Shown piece by piece: positions 17,311 through 26,248 of a stretch of 64,000 nucleotides of DNA. Below the pieces are notes generated by a model. That model saw only the letters and a list, made by a program, of their open reading frames with translations. It ran no database searches and was not told the origin of the DNA. A program made the position numbers and the translations under genes. Every line of letters begins with the position of its first letter. The stretch's first letter is position 1. This DNA comes from JADZFO01 sp964512635 (GTDB lineage Bacteria > 4484-113 > JAFGCY01). The DNA lies in assembly GCA_964512635.1 (NCBI GenBank), contig CAZEJB010000001.1:186001-250000 (forward strand). Direction: 5' to 3'.

Positions 17311-19716
17311 CTAGCCGTTAAGCTGGGATGCAAGCAGGCCTTGCCACTCATAGTGCCCCGCCAGTGCCCCGGCCATGTGGCGTTCCTGCCACTGCTGGTG
17401 CTCCTGCGCAGCACTGTGCCGCTGGGCCTCGCCTTCACCGCGGCCACCGCTTGTATCGGTGCCCGCCGGCTGCGCAGCCAGCTCCACAATTTCGATATCG
17501 GCTACGGACAGCCCGGCTTCAGTCAGACTCTGGCGCAAAGCCGCAGCACTTTCGCGCAGCTCACGCCGCGCCTGCCCGTTGTTGCTGGAAAGCTGCATCG
17601 CCACGCTGTTGCCCTGGACGAGGATGTTCACGTCAACCCGGCCAAGGTTCGGCGGGTCAAGCCTCAGGGTCGCGCGGTATTCGCCGTTACCGGCCTTGCG
17701 CGCCTCGCTGCCCAGCTCGCTGATCCGCGCCAGCGTTACCGCTGAAACTACCTGCGAAGCTGTGCCTTCGGGCTGCCGGATTGCGCTGAACTGAGCCAGC
17801 TGCAGCGGCAGGTCCGCGCTGAACGGTGCCGCAGTCTCGGCCGCGGGCTGTCCGCCGCGCTCAAGCTGCTGCGAGCCCTTCGTCCGCAGAATATCCTGCG
17901 CGGCGCCGCGCAGCAGTCCGCTGCGCACAGCCGTGGAACGCGTCAGCCCGGCGGCTGCCTGCAGGCTCTCGCCGGCCTTCTGCGCCATGGTGCTCGAGCT
18001 GCCCTGGATCTGCGGCAGCTCTGCGGCCTGCGTGCTGACCGGCTCGGTCGGCACAACTGCTTCAGTCTCCGCCTCCGAATCCTGCGGCTGCCCTGCCCGG
18101 ACCTTAACAACCGGCGTCTGGGCCGGAATCTGGGCCGATGTGGTCAGCGTCCCTGCCGCCAGTACCACCTGCTGAATCTGTCCCTGTGGCGTTGTGACCG
18201 GCTGCTCAACTGTGCTGCTGGTCTCCTGCTGCTGCGCTGCCGCGGCCTCTGCGGCTGTTTGCGGCCGGGCCAGCAGCTCAAGCTGCGGCGGACGCTGGCT
18301 TTGCGGCAACAGGCTCAGCACGGCTTCGGCACGGTTGACCGCGGGAAGCGCAGTGCGTCCCAGGGCCAGTGCGTCGGCCGGCGCCGGCATAAGCTCGATC
18401 TGCCTGCCGGCAGTGATCGCCTCTTCCTGACGCACTGCGCCAGTCGTCAGACCTGCGCTTAGCTGCTGCGGCTGGCTGTGGCTGATGCGGAACTGCATCA
18501 CCTGTCCGTCACTGGACTCAACTCTGACACTGAACTCGCTTGGCATCCCACCTGCCAGTAGGTCGCTGGACATCGTGTGTCCCAGACCAGCTTTGGCCGC
18601 TTCGCCTGCCGTGCTTGTAGTCAATCTGACTGACGCAGCCTGGTCAGAGTCTTGATCCGCCTTTGGCTGCGGCTCCAGCAGCTCCAGCTTTGGAGCTGCG
18701 CTGATGCTCTGCTTCTCGCTGACCCGCGCCGCGATGGCGCTGCTTAAGTTTGCAGCCTGCTGAGCTGATGTCCCGGCGGATGGCTGCGCCTTTGCCACAG
18801 CCTGCTGGCCTTCCGCGGACTCAGCAGCCGCGGCCTTTACCGCCTGCTGCTTTTTCAAGCCGCTCATCGTCTGGCCCACCGCTCCTGCCGCATCTGACTT
18901 CAGGCTCGCTTCAGGCTTGTCCGTGGCTGCAGCAGCTTCGCTGGCACTCGCCACAACTTTGCTCTCCGAGTTTGCCGGCTTTGGTTCCGCTTCCGCGGGT
19001 ACAGTCGCAGTGCTGAGCATTGCTTCAGCTTCGCCCGACTCCGTCGTCGGTGCCGTTACTGCTGCTGTTTTCGCGCTCTGCTCTGCATTCGTTTTGGACG
19101 CCGCCGGCTGTTCAGCCTGAGCGGCCTGCAGGAGTTGCAGCACGCTGCTAAGCGCGGCGATCAGCTCTGCCTCAGGGCTCAGCACCTTGCGCAGCTTGCC
19201 TTCCAGCTTGCTGCTCGCCTCTTCCCCGTCCTCATTGGGCTGTCTCAGGCTTAGGCTCAGTTTGCCCTCGGCCAGCCGCAGCTGCAGCGGCCCGAGGTCC
19301 AGGCTCAGCGCCTGCGATTCCGTCCCGGCTGCTGCCGCATCTGCCTGGGCCTGCGCCTTGGCATCCGTCGCGCCCTGCAGCGCAGCCGCGTCCGTGCCGT
19401 CTCCGGCGCTCGCCGGGGCAGCGTTCTTCTGGCCGCCAAGCAGATCTTCGAGACTGGTCAGAATCTGGCCCAGCAGTTCGTCAAGCTCTGCGCCGGCCGT
19501 GAAAGTACTGCTGCTGTCTGCCACCGGCTGGCCGGCGGCTCCAGCTGTTTCTGCGCTTTCCGCCAGCGGCGCCGTGCTGCCAACTGCCTGCTCCAGCGCC
19601 GCTCCCAGCGCTCCTTTCCAGATGCTGGATGCCGCACTGCCCAGAGCCTCTGCCCCCGCACCGGCCAGCAGACCTGCGATCTGGTTTGCCGCATTGATGT
19701 TTGTGCTTATCTGCAT
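17311..19716 (-). CDS. fliK: Flagellar hook-length control protein FliK
   Basis: FliK is the secreted ruler that measures hook length and switches FlhB to filament export. At 801 residues it is about twice the usual size. The first ~650 residues are Ala/Gln/Glu/Ser-rich and low complexity, as expected for a ruler; the conserved C-terminal domain is at ~680-745 (YRATLRLDPPNLGRVDV, then VAMQLSSNNGQARRELRESA and LRQSLTEAGLSV). A longer ruler would fit the long hook protein. Upstream is the MotE-like gene. ATG 19716 is preceded by AAGGAGG. Confidence 0.92.
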   Translation of the reverse strand: MQISTNINAANQIAGLLAGAGAEALGSAASSIWKGALGAALEQAVGSTAPLAESAETAGAAGQPVADSSSTFTAGAELDELLGQILTSLEDLLGGQKNAAPASAGDGTDAAALQGATDAKAQAQADAAAAGTESQALSLDLGPLQLRLAEGKLSLSLRQPNEDGEEASSKLEGKLRKVLSPEAELIAALSSVLQLLQAAQAEQPAASKTNAEQSAKTAAVTAPTTESGEAEAMLSTATVPAEAEPKPANSESKVVASASEAAAATDKPEASLKSDAAGAVGQTMSGLKKQQAVKAAAAESAEGQQAVAKAQPSAGTSAQQAANLSSAIAARVSEKQSISAAPKLELLEPQPKADQDSDQAASVRLTTSTAGEAAKAGLGHTMSSDLLAGGMPSEFSVRVESSDGQVMQFRISHSQPQQLSAGLTTGAVRQEEAITAGRQIELMPAPADALALGRTALPAVNRAEAVLSLLPQSQRPPQLELLARPQTAAEAAAAQQQETSSTVEQPVTTPQGQIQQVVLAAGTLTTSAQIPAQTPVVKVRAGQPQDSEAETEAVVPTEPVSTQAAELPQIQGSSSTMAQKAGESLQAAAGLTRSTAVRSGLLRGAAQDILRTKGSQQLERGGQPAAETAAPFSADLPLQLAQFSAIRQPEGTASQVVSAVTLARISELGSEARKAGNGEYRATLRLDPPNLGRVDVNILVQGNSVAMQLSSNNGQARRELRESAAALRQSLTEAGLSVADIEIVELAAQPAGTDTSGGRGEGEAQRHSAAQEHQQWQERHMAGALAGHYEWQGLLASQLNG

Positions 19717-19765
19717 GTTTTCACCTCCTTGTGATGAAATCCGTCCCGGCCTCGCCCGGGTCTGC

Positions 19766-20518
19766 TCAGCCGATCAGGCTGTTGTCACTGCCGGCGCCCT
19801 CCACTGGCGCCTGTGGGTCCGCCGCGGGATTCGATCCCGCATCCGGCGGTGGGTTGCTGTTGTCGTCTGGATTGGTGGCGGCGCCGGCGGCGCCGTCGAT
19901 AGGTGTTGCCAGGTCGCCGGAAGCTCCATCCGCGCCTGAGCTGGCGCTGAGGTCTTCGGCGGGGTATTCGTCCTGCCAGCCGGCGTCCAGCGCGATTCGC
20001 GCCAGATCGGGCCGCAGTTCCGGCAGCGCCTCGGGGCTGGCCATCAGGCTCAGCCACTGCGAACTCGCCGCCGGGTCGGCGCTGTCCAGGATCGGGCCGC
20101 TGCTGCGGGCCGGCATCAGGCTCAGCGCGGCGGCCGCCTGGGCTGGCGGCCACTGGGCCAGCAGCCGCGCGGCCGCATCAAAATCCATGTGGGTGATTGC
20201 ATCAGCCGCCTTGAAGCTGCGGCTTGCATTTGCCTTGCGGGCCGCCTCGCGCGCATCCAGTGCGCGCCGGGCCTCGGCGAAGTCCGGCTCTGCCGGTATC
20301 TGCGTCAGATCACTGCTGATACTGGCCGCGCTGCTGGCAGCCAGCGCTTCATCAGCCTTGGGTTTTGGCGCAGGCAGACTGATCACCCCGCTCTGCAACT
20401 GCAGCAGAAGGGCGATCGCGCCAAGTATCAGCAGCACCATGACCAGCGATGACTTGTTGCCAGCCGCCGGCCGCGCAGCCTCAGGCGCAGCGTCGCTATT
20501 GCCAGATTCTCTCCCCAA
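19766..20518 (-). CDS. MotE-like membrane protein of the flagellar operon
   Basis: 250 residues with one membrane helix at ~24-43 (LVMVLLILGAIALLLQLQ), an Ala/Glu/Arg-rich segment, and a domain at ~105-165 (ITHMDFDAAARLLAQWPPAQ, AAAALSLMPA, ILDS) resembling the MgtE-N/FliG-like fold of MotE chaperones, which help stator assembly in other bacteria. The tail is acidic and Pro/Asn-rich. The position just before fliK supports the assignment. The start is poorly marked: TTG 20518 has no clear ribosome binding site. Confidence 0.65.
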   Translation of the reverse strand: MGRESGNSDAAPEAARPAAGNKSSLVMVLLILGAIALLLQLQSGVISLPAPKPKADEALAASSAASISSDLTQIPAEPDFAEARRALDAREAARKANASRSFKAADAITHMDFDAAARLLAQWPPAQAAAALSLMPARSSGPILDSADPAASSQWLSLMASPEALPELRPDLARIALDAGWQDEYPAEDLSASSGADGASGDLATPIDGAAGAATNPDDNSNPPPDAGSNPAADPQAPVEGAGSDNSLIG

Positions 20519-20560
20519 CGGCGTGTTTATCGGCCGCCGGGCGCAGGGCTTTAGCCCAGG

Positions 20561-20932
20561 CTACTTTTCCTTGGCTTGCGGCGTTGCGGTGATCTTGATA
20601 TCGAGGGTCTTGCCGGGAGTCAGGTTGATCTCGGTCAGGTCCGAGTTCATCGGCACTTCACCCATGCCCATAACCACAACCGTGTACTTCAGCGGCTCGA
20701 TCTTCTCAAAGAAGAAGTTGCCGGAGTCCTCGGTGGTCATCTGGTACATCACCTGCTGGGTGGCCGGGTCGATGAGCTGGACAGTGATATAGCCAAGGCC
20801 GACGCCCTCAGGGCTCATGACGATACCCGCGATGTTACCCGGGATGTCCTTCAGCTTGTCGCAGCCGCTGAAAGCGGCGAGCAGCAGAAAGGTGGCCAGG
20901 ATGGCGACGGTGCAGCGCATCAACACACTCAT
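20561..20932 (-). CDS. Small lipoprotein with a carboxypeptidase-regulatory-like beta domain
   Basis: 123 residues. Signal peptide with a lipobox ending LLAAFSGC (Cys at ~24), then IAGIVMSPEGVGLGYITVQL and GNFFFEKIEPLKYTVVV, the pattern of CarboxypepD_reg/transthyretin-like beta-sandwich domains. Starts at ATG with GGAGG upstream. It lies between purM and the flagellar operon and is similar in design, though not clearly in sequence, to the two lipoproteins at 22196-23069. Confidence 0.75.
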   Translation of the reverse strand: MSVLMRCTVAILATFLLLAAFSGCDKLKDIPGNIAGIVMSPEGVGLGYITVQLIDPATQQVMYQMTTEDSGNFFFEKIEPLKYTVVVMGMGEVPMNSDLTEINLTPGKTLDIKITATPQAKEK

Positions 20933-21037
20933 GGGTATCCTCCGGGCCAGCGCCCTGGGGCGATGACCGATAACTAAGGTTACAACCTGTCCGCCCGGCG
21001 GGCAAGCCGCGGCGGGGTTGTTTCGCGATTGCCGTCT

Positions 21038-21058
21038 GCCGGCGCAGAGTGCGCCGGC
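21038..21058. repeat. Palindrome downstream of purM
   Basis: GCCGGCGCA-gag-TGCGCCGGC, 19 bases after the purM stop. No U-run follows in the purM direction. Confidence 0.7.
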
Positions 21059-21076
21059 CTGCTGGAAGCTGTGTTT

Positions 21077-22189
21077 CTAGTCCTGCCAGCCGAAGGCTGC
21101 CGCCCCGGCGTTGACCCTGCCGATCACCGCCGCCTTGAAGCCAAGCTCGTCCGCGCTTGCCAGGACGGCCGCGCGATGCTCCGGCGCGCAGATCAGCACG
21201 AAGCCGACGCCCATGTTCAGCACGCGGGCAAACTCATCCGGCTCAATGTGCGCCGATTCGTTGACCAGATCAAACAGGTCCTGCACCCCTGCCGAGGCAG
21301 CCAGAGCCCGCAGCGCCGCGCGGCTGACCTGGGCGCAGAGCCCGTCCGGGATCACCCGCGGCAGGTTGTCGGGCAGTCCGCCGCCGCTGATATGCGCCGC
21401 CGCCTGCACCAGCCCGCGGGCCGCCAGGCTGGAGCTCAGCGGGGCATAGCAGATCGTCGGGCGCAGCAGGGCGTCCTTCAGGCTCTCGCCCAGCCGCGGA
21501 TGAGGCGCCAGCCACTGCTCGTCCGACAGCGGCTCGAAGATGCGCCGCAGCAGGGAATAACCATTGCAGTGCGCGCCCGAGGAGGCCACGCCGATCAGCT
21601 CAGCCCCGGCCTCCACCTTGTCCGCGCCCCAGGCTGCCGCGCGGTCGACCATGCCCACCGCAAAACCGGCCAGGTCATACTCGCCGGGCTGGTAAGTGGA
21701 GCCCATCTCGGCCAGCTCGCCGCCGATCAGGGCGCAGCCGATCTCACGGCAGACCGCCGCCATGCCCTCGCCCACTACGCTGTGCGCGACGGCGGGTTCC
21801 AGCTTGTTGCAGGCCAGGTAGTCCAGGAAGAACAGCGGGCGGGCGCCGAGGCAGGCCACATCGTTGACCACGGCGCTGACCAGATCGCGCCCGGCCCAGG
21901 CATGGGTGCCAAAGCGGGCATGCAGGCGCACCTTGGTGCCGATGCCGTCGGTGCTGGAGACCAGCACCGGCTCGCGAAGGCCCGCAAGGTCCGGCGCGAA
22001 GGCCGCGCCGAAGCTGCCCACGCCGGCCAGCACGCGCCCTCCGGCCGCGCCGGCAAAGGTCGACTCCACCTGCGCCTTGAAGCGCTCGATGGCGTGGTCC
22101 TGGGCCTCGATGCTGACACCCGAGTCGCTATATGTAAGCGGCTGGCCCGCCGGGCCAGCCGTCTTGCTCAGGTCTGATTCGTTTGCCAC
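21077..22189 (-). CDS. purM: Phosphoribosylformylglycinamidine cyclo-ligase
   Basis: PurM (AIR synthetase) closes the imidazole ring in the fifth step of de novo purine synthesis, using ATP. Family motifs: STDGIGTKV near residue 78, DLVSAVVNDVACLGARPLFFLDY, IGGELAEM, GVASSGAHCNGYSLLRRI and HISGGGLPDNLPRV. The length (370) is slightly above average because of a longer N-terminus. GTG start six bases after the stop of the upstream lipoprotein gene, so it is read from that gene's transcript. Confidence 0.95.
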   Translation of the reverse strand: MANESDLSKTAGPAGQPLTYSDSGVSIEAQDHAIERFKAQVESTFAGAAGGRVLAGVGSFGAAFAPDLAGLREPVLVSSTDGIGTKVRLHARFGTHAWAGRDLVSAVVNDVACLGARPLFFLDYLACNKLEPAVAHSVVGEGMAAVCREIGCALIGGELAEMGSTYQPGEYDLAGFAVGMVDRAAAWGADKVEAGAELIGVASSGAHCNGYSLLRRIFEPLSDEQWLAPHPRLGESLKDALLRPTICYAPLSSSLAARGLVQAAAHISGGGLPDNLPRVIPDGLCAQVSRAALRALAASAGVQDLFDLVNESAHIEPDEFARVLNMGVGFVLICAPEHRAAVLASADELGFKAAVIGRVNAGAAAFGWQD

Positions 22190-22195
22190 TGCGCG

Positions 22196-22546
22196 CTAAG
22201 TCGCCGGTGCAGCGGGCGGGGCTTCCGTCAGTTCGACGTCCACGATCTCAGAGCCGCCGGAGATCACGCGGACCGACTTCTCGGCCGGGAACATCTCGCC
22301 GTTGTTGCTCTTGAACTTCAGCTTGTAGACCGCCGGGGGCAGGTTCTTGACAAAGACCAGTCCCTGGTTGTCAGTCGGCTTCTCGTCGATCTGCTTGCCG
22401 GACTCCGTGAAGATCATCACGGTGCAGCCCTGCTTCTCGCCGTTCTGCACTGCACGGATCGAGATCTCGCCCGGCTCCTGGTCCATACAGCTCGCCAGCA
22501 TGATCAGCACGCCGACCAGCAGGAGCGTCCACTTCAGTGTGCGCAT
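22196..22546 (-). CDS. Small lipoprotein, paralogue of the next gene
   Basis: 116 residues starting MRTLKWTLLL, lipobox LIMLASC, then a beta-rich domain with ISIRAVQNGEKQGCTVMIF, GKQIDEKPTDNQGL, VFVKNLPPAVYKLKF and SVRVISGGSEIVDVELTE. These blocks match the neighbour at 22623-23069, so the pair is a tandem duplication. The shared domain looks like a small transthyretin/CarboxypepD_reg-type sandwich. GAGGTGG precedes the start in both genes. purM follows after six bases. Confidence 0.78.
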   Translation of the reverse strand: MRTLKWTLLLVGVLIMLASCMDQEPGEISIRAVQNGEKQGCTVMIFTESGKQIDEKPTDNQGLVFVKNLPPAVYKLKFKSNNGEMFPAEKSVRVISGGSEIVDVELTEAPPAAPAT

Positions 22547-22622
22547 CAATCCACCTCGTACGAATTGGGGGGTCAAGTATAGATGATATCCGCCCGCCCG
22601 GAGTTCCGCCCTGGCCGCCGGC

Positions 22623-23069
22623 TCAGGGCAGCAACTTCTCCCACCACTTCTTTTTCGCGTCATCCAGCGCCTTCTGCTCTTCGGGTGTCAGCGGCTTTGG
22701 CGGCGGCGGCTTTTCGGTCAGCTCCACGTCGACGATCTCGCTGCCGTCCGAGACCACCCGCACGCTCTTTTCCGCGGGCAGCATCTTGCCCTGGTTGTCC
22801 TTGAACTTCAGGGTATACATGCCCGGGCGCATGTTCTTCAGGAACAGCAGGCCCACGTTATCCGTCGGCTGTTCGGCGATCTGCTTGCCGGCCTCGTTGA
22901 AGACCTGCACAGTGCAGCCCTGGCGCCGGCCCTTCTTCATGGTCCGCACGGAGATCTCACCATTGGGCAGATCCAGGCAGCCGCTGAGCATAAGCAGCAG
23001 CGGCATGGCCAGCAGAGCAGCCAGCGCGGTGCTGGAGCGGCGCGTGAGCAGCAGGCATGACAGGCGCAT
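22623..23069 (-). CDS. Small lipoprotein, paralogue of the preceding entry
   Basis: 148 residues. Signal peptide with lipobox LLLMLSGC, then the same blocks as its neighbour: ISVRTMKKGRRQGCTVQVF, GKQIAEQPTDNVGL, LFLKNMRPGMYTLKF, SVRVVSDGSEIVDVELTE. It differs by a charged C-terminal tail (PPPPKPLTPEEQ, then KKKWWEKLLP) that could contact an envelope surface. First gene of a probable lipoprotein-lipoprotein-purM transcript. Confidence 0.78.
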   Translation of the reverse strand: MRLSCLLLTRRSSTALAALLAMPLLLMLSGCLDLPNGEISVRTMKKGRRQGCTVQVFNEAGKQIAEQPTDNVGLLFLKNMRPGMYTLKFKDNQGKMLPAEKSVRVVSDGSEIVDVELTEKPPPPKPLTPEEQKALDDAKKKWWEKLLP

Positions 23070-23102
23070 CAACCACCTCGTCCCCCGGATTGCAGCGTGT
23101 TG

Positions 23103-23108
23103 ATTGTA
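23103..23108 (-). promoter_or_regulatory. Promoter -10 for the lipoprotein pair and purM
   Basis: TACAAT preceded by GGC on the minus strand, ~34 bases before ATG 23069, leaving a short leader that contains the GAGGTGG ribosome binding site. Confidence 0.5.
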
Positions 23109-23339
23109 GCCACAGTCGCGCACTGCGGGCCACCTGCGCGGCCGGAAGGTCCTTTCCCCGCTGCCAGTCCTCAGGCGGCGAATGTGTGGGTATAAGTTTT
23201 CGAGTCGCGTTATGGGATTGACTGCAATGACCATTGACATCTATTCGCCTGTCCAGCGGCGCAAAGCAGCGAGACGACAAAACCAGACCGGATCAAAACC
23301 GATTCGCGGAAGCATTGACTTTGAGGAGGCACTAAGCAC

Positions 23340-23867
23340 ATGGTAGCGCCAAGGTCCATAAGAACAACTATAGCAATACTTGCTGCACTCTGGCTTATCG
23401 GCTGTGATGCCTACAAGCAGTCGCCGGATCCCCCACCATTACAACCAGTCCCAAAGCAGGCTTACCTACCTTTTGTTGAGTCCCTTCACCTCCCTGACAC
23501 CATAGTTGAAGGAACCCCGATCATAGTGGAAATTGAATTAAGTGCTGAGCTCAATCCGTTTGTCCTCGGCGCAGAGTTTCCGCAGCTTGGGGAAACTGTG
23601 ATCCCGGTCTTCAGTGCGGGTAGTGGGCCACTGAACCAAGATGTTGGCATACAGCCGCTTTTCCCGGTCCAGACTAACTATGGCCCAGTTGTAAGCACTT
23701 ATTCCTTGACGCTTCCGCCTCTCACCGCGGGACAACATAAGGTCTATGTCAGGAGCGCAGATAGCAGGCAGCACGGAGGTTTGCTGCTCACGGATGTTGA
23801 GAAACTCTATGAACACCCAAACTTCATGAACCAGACCTACACGATCAACGTCCAGCCCGCGCCCTAG
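23340..23867 (+). CDS. Lipoprotein of unknown function
   Basis: 175 residues with a lipobox ending LAALWLIGC (Cys ~22). The mature part is beta-rich and Pro-rich, with an IVEGTPIIVEIELSAEL strand pair and a closing hydrophobic strand before QPAP, consistent with a single Ig-like or Fn3-like fold. GAGGAGG lies upstream of the ATG. Its base composition is less GC-rich than its neighbours'. The last four bases overlap the convergent aminotransferase gene. No family recognised. Confidence 0.7.
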   Translation: MVAPRSIRTTIAILAALWLIGCDAYKQSPDPPPLQPVPKQAYLPFVESLHLPDTIVEGTPIIVEIELSAELNPFVLGAEFPQLGETVIPVFSAGSGPLNQDVGIQPLFPVQTNYGPVVSTYSLTLPPLTAGQHKVYVRSADSRQHGGLLLTDVEKLYEHPNFMNQTYTINVQPAP

Positions 23868-25108
23868 GCGCCGCTGAGCTTGGCGAAGGCGCTGCGCAGG
23901 CGCTCGACCGCCTTCTCGATGTTCTCGCGGCTGTTGGCATAGGAGAGGCGCAGGTAGCCCTCGCCGCCGGGGCCGAAGCTGGTGCCCGGCAGGCAGGCCA
24001 CGCCGAAGTCGTTGAGGATCACCTTCTGCACGTCGCTGCTGGTCCGGCCAAAGGGCGTCGTATGCTCCTTGATGTTGGGGAACACATAGAACGCGCCGGC
24101 CGGGCGGTGGCAATGCACGCCGGGGATGCTGTTCAGGCCGTCCACGATCAGGTCGCGGCGGACCTTGAACTCGGCGATCATCTCGTCGGCCTCGCTCTGG
24201 TCGCCGAGCAAGGCCTCCACGCCGGCGATCTGGGTAAAGGCCGCCGTGCAGCTCGCCGTGTTGGTCATCATCAGGGTCAGCTTCTTGCTCAGCTCCGGGT
24301 TGGTAACGCTAAAGCCCAGGCGCCAGCCGGTCATGGCATAGGTCTTGCTGTGGCCGTCGAGCAGGATGAACTGGTCAAGGTTATCAATCTTGTGCAGGAT
24401 GCTCTCGTGCGGCGCGTCATAGCAGAAGCGGTTGTAGATCTCATCGCTGAGCACATAGAAGCCGCGCTCCTGCGCCAGCTTTGCCACAAAGGCGAAGTCC
24501 TCATCCGTCAGGATGCCGCCGGTGGGGTTCTGGGGCGAGTTGAGGCAGAACAGCTTGGTCTTGGAACTGACCACCTTCTCGAGGTCCTCATGGCGGAAGC
24601 GGAAGCCGGTCTCCTCGCTCAGCGGCACGGTCTTGATCGTCGCTCCAAACAGGTGCGCCGCCGCCGCATAGGCCGGGTAGGTCGGGTCCATGATGATCAT
24701 CTCATCGCCGGGGTCCAGCAGCGCCATGCAGCTGTTGAACACTACCGGCTTGGCGCCCGGGAAGATCACGATGTTGTCGGCGCTGACATAGTTAATGCCG
24801 TAGCGCTGGTTCACATACTCGGCATACTTCTCGCGCACCTGCATCAGGCCGGCGCTGGCGGTGTAGTGCGTGTAGTGGTTGTCCAGGGCCCAGTGCGCCT
24901 TCTGGATGATGTTGGAGGGCGTGTCGAAATCCGGCTCGCCGATCTGCAGGTGGATGATGTCCTTGCCCTGCGCCTCCAGTGCCTTGGCCTGCGCCAGGAC
25001 GACGAACGCGTCCTCGGTGCCCGCGCCCATCAGGCGCTGCGCGAAGCGCTGGGAAAACTGTGCCCGCGCGCCATCTGTCTGGGTTTCGTCTGTTTTAGCC
25101 GTGCTCAT
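23864..25108 (-). CDS. Pyridoxal-phosphate aminotransferase, class I/II
   Basis: 414 residues from ATG 25108. Fold type I aminotransferase features: IIHLQIGEPDFDTP near the N-terminus, HYTHYTASAGL, NSPQNPTGG, the DEIYN motif, the PLP lysine in HSKTYAMTGWRLGF at about residue 250, and the C-terminal LRLSYANSRENIEKAVERL binding the substrate carboxylate. This is the aspartate/aromatic/alanine aminotransferase subgroup; the exact substrate cannot be read from sequence. A GCTATAAT box and GGAGGGG precede the start, so unlike many genes here it has a normal short leader. Confidence 0.93.
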   Translation of the reverse strand: MSTAKTDETQTDGARAQFSQRFAQRLMGAGTEDAFVVLAQAKALEAQGKDIIHLQIGEPDFDTPSNIIQKAHWALDNHYTHYTASAGLMQVREKYAEYVNQRYGINYVSADNIVIFPGAKPVVFNSCMALLDPGDEMIIMDPTYPAYAAAAHLFGATIKTVPLSEETGFRFRHEDLEKVVSSKTKLFCLNSPQNPTGGILTDEDFAFVAKLAQERGFYVLSDEIYNRFCYDAPHESILHKIDNLDQFILLDGHSKTYAMTGWRLGFSVTNPELSKKLTLMMTNTASCTAAFTQIAGVEALLGDQSEADEMIAEFKVRRDLIVDGLNSIPGVHCHRPAGAFYVFPNIKEHTTPFGRTSSDVQKVILNDFGVACLPGTSFGPGGEGYLRLSYANSRENIEKAVERLRSAFAKLSGA

Positions 25109-25132
25109 GGATAGGCCCCTCCGCCAGAGGCG

Positions 25133-25138
25133 ATTATA
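25133..25138 (-). promoter_or_regulatory. Promoter -10 of the aminotransferase gene
   Basis: TATAAT in the recurrent context GCTATAAT, 24 bases before the ATG; GGAGGGG lies between. Confidence 0.5.
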
Positions 25139-25147
25139 GCAAGAGTA

Positions 25148-25247
25148 GCTTTGGAGCGCCCGTCGCCAGACCGGCATCTGCACTCGGGGCGCCGGTCTTC
25201 AGACCGGCCACGCGACGAATTGTCGTAGGGGCGCACAGGGTGCGCCC
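25148..25247. repeat. Palindromic repeats upstream of the aminotransferase
   Basis: Contains the recurrent lead-in TTTGGAGCGC (25151-25160), GCCGGTCT-tc-AGACCGGC (25191-25208) and GGGCGCAC-agg-GTGCGCCC (25229-25247). The remaining gap to 25379 holds nothing else I can identify. Confidence 0.75.
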
Positions 25248-25379
25248 GGCATATCGCTGGGGCTTAGCCGTCAAGAACTCAGACAGTCCCCGCGTCTCGC
25301 GGGCCAGCTGCGATTTTGTTTGACCACAAAGAACACCGAGTGCAAAGAGTTCGAACCGGGAAACTCAGCGCAGTGTGCT

Positions 25380-26084
25380 CTATCGGCCCCGAGTACTTTG
25401 CCTGGCTTGATTCGTGATCTGCTTCGTGCCTTCCGCACTGTCTTTATCCACGTTGCGGGTGATCTCTTCTGCGCCGCTAAGCGCAGGCTCGGGAGCATCG
25501 CTGTAGGACTCCAGCAGGTATTCATACAGGACCTCGGCCTGATAGATGTTCTCGTTCAACCTGACAGCTCCTCTCACTAAAAGCGAGAGGAACAGACCGA
25601 ATGATCCTCCGGCGCTGGCAGCAAATGCGATCAGACCAACTGTAGATGTTGGAATACTCACAAATGCCCCTAGTTTTGCGGCAAGCATAATCAGGCCGAA
25701 TACACCATATCCCGCCGCAATCAGTACGGATCCCGGCAGAGCCGGACGCTTCGACGGGTCCAGAAAAAAGTTCAGGTTGTTCGCCACCGACAGGGCCTGG
25801 TCCTTGACAGATCTTGGCCGCGAAACGAAGAAAAACACCCGCAGCAGTGGATGACAATGTTCATACAGCAGCGGCAGTGCGCCTTCACCGCCCGCCAGCG
25901 CCTGCGCCAGACCGCTCGTCCTAAGCCTGCGCCGCAGCTCATCAAGTTTCTCGCGAGTTGGCGCCATTCCCAGGCTCAGGTTGGACTTGAAGAGCCGTCC
26001 GTCGAAGATCGCCTTGACTGCCGCAAGAATCTCCCGCGCGGTCGGATTGCTCACACGTTCAAAATCAAAACCGGGCGCATCCAT
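25380..26084 (-). CDS. Two-helix membrane protein, paralogue family member A
   Basis: 234 residues. Shared family plan: an N-terminal helix with S/N-P-T/A-R (VSNPTAREIL), a helical region with LRRRLRTSGLAQALAGGEGALP, a segment ending in the LDWYL-like position (here LNFFLDP), two hydrophobic helices at ~118-145 and ~150-172, then the signature VLYEYLLESYSD and a charged tail. The topology predicts large cytoplasmic N and C ends flanking a hairpin in the membrane. TATCAT seven bases before the ATG suggests a leaderless message. No known family recognised; see findings. Confidence 0.75.
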   Translation of the reverse strand: MDAPGFDFERVSNPTAREILAAVKAIFDGRLFKSNLSLGMAPTREKLDELRRRLRTSGLAQALAGGEGALPLLYEHCHPLLRVFFFVSRPRSVKDQALSVANNLNFFLDPSKRPALPGSVLIAAGYGVFGLIMLAAKLGAFVSIPTSTVGLIAFAASAGGSFGLFLSLLVRGAVRLNENIYQAEVLYEYLLESYSDAPEPALSGAEEITRNVDKDSAEGTKQITNQARQSTRGR

Positions 26085-26091
26085 CCCAGAG

Positions 26092-26097
26092 ATGATA
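26092..26097 (-). promoter_or_regulatory. -10 box of paralogue A (leaderless type)
   Basis: TATCAT seven bases from ATG 26084 on the minus strand; no Shine-Dalgarno between. Confidence 0.4.
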
Positions 26098-26139
26098 ACA
26101 CCACAAAACAGCTGCTCTCCTGAACCACGCCCTTACCAT

Positions 26140-26200
26140 CCTGCCCTGACCATTCAGTATTCCTCTGTGTTTTCTGTGCCCTCTGTGGTGAGTCGCAATC
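26140..26200. repeat. CTCTGTG-type low-complexity sequence
   Basis: Runs such as CCTCTGTGTTTTCTGTGCCC followed by TCTGTGGTG resemble the degenerate CTGTGx repeats seen between genes in many environmental genomes. Related stretches occur near 42280-42340 and 47405-47445. Confidence 0.5.
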
Positions 26201-26248
26201 CTGCGCTTGTTCCAGCCGGTCGTCAGGCCGAGGCCGTCATGGCCTGCG

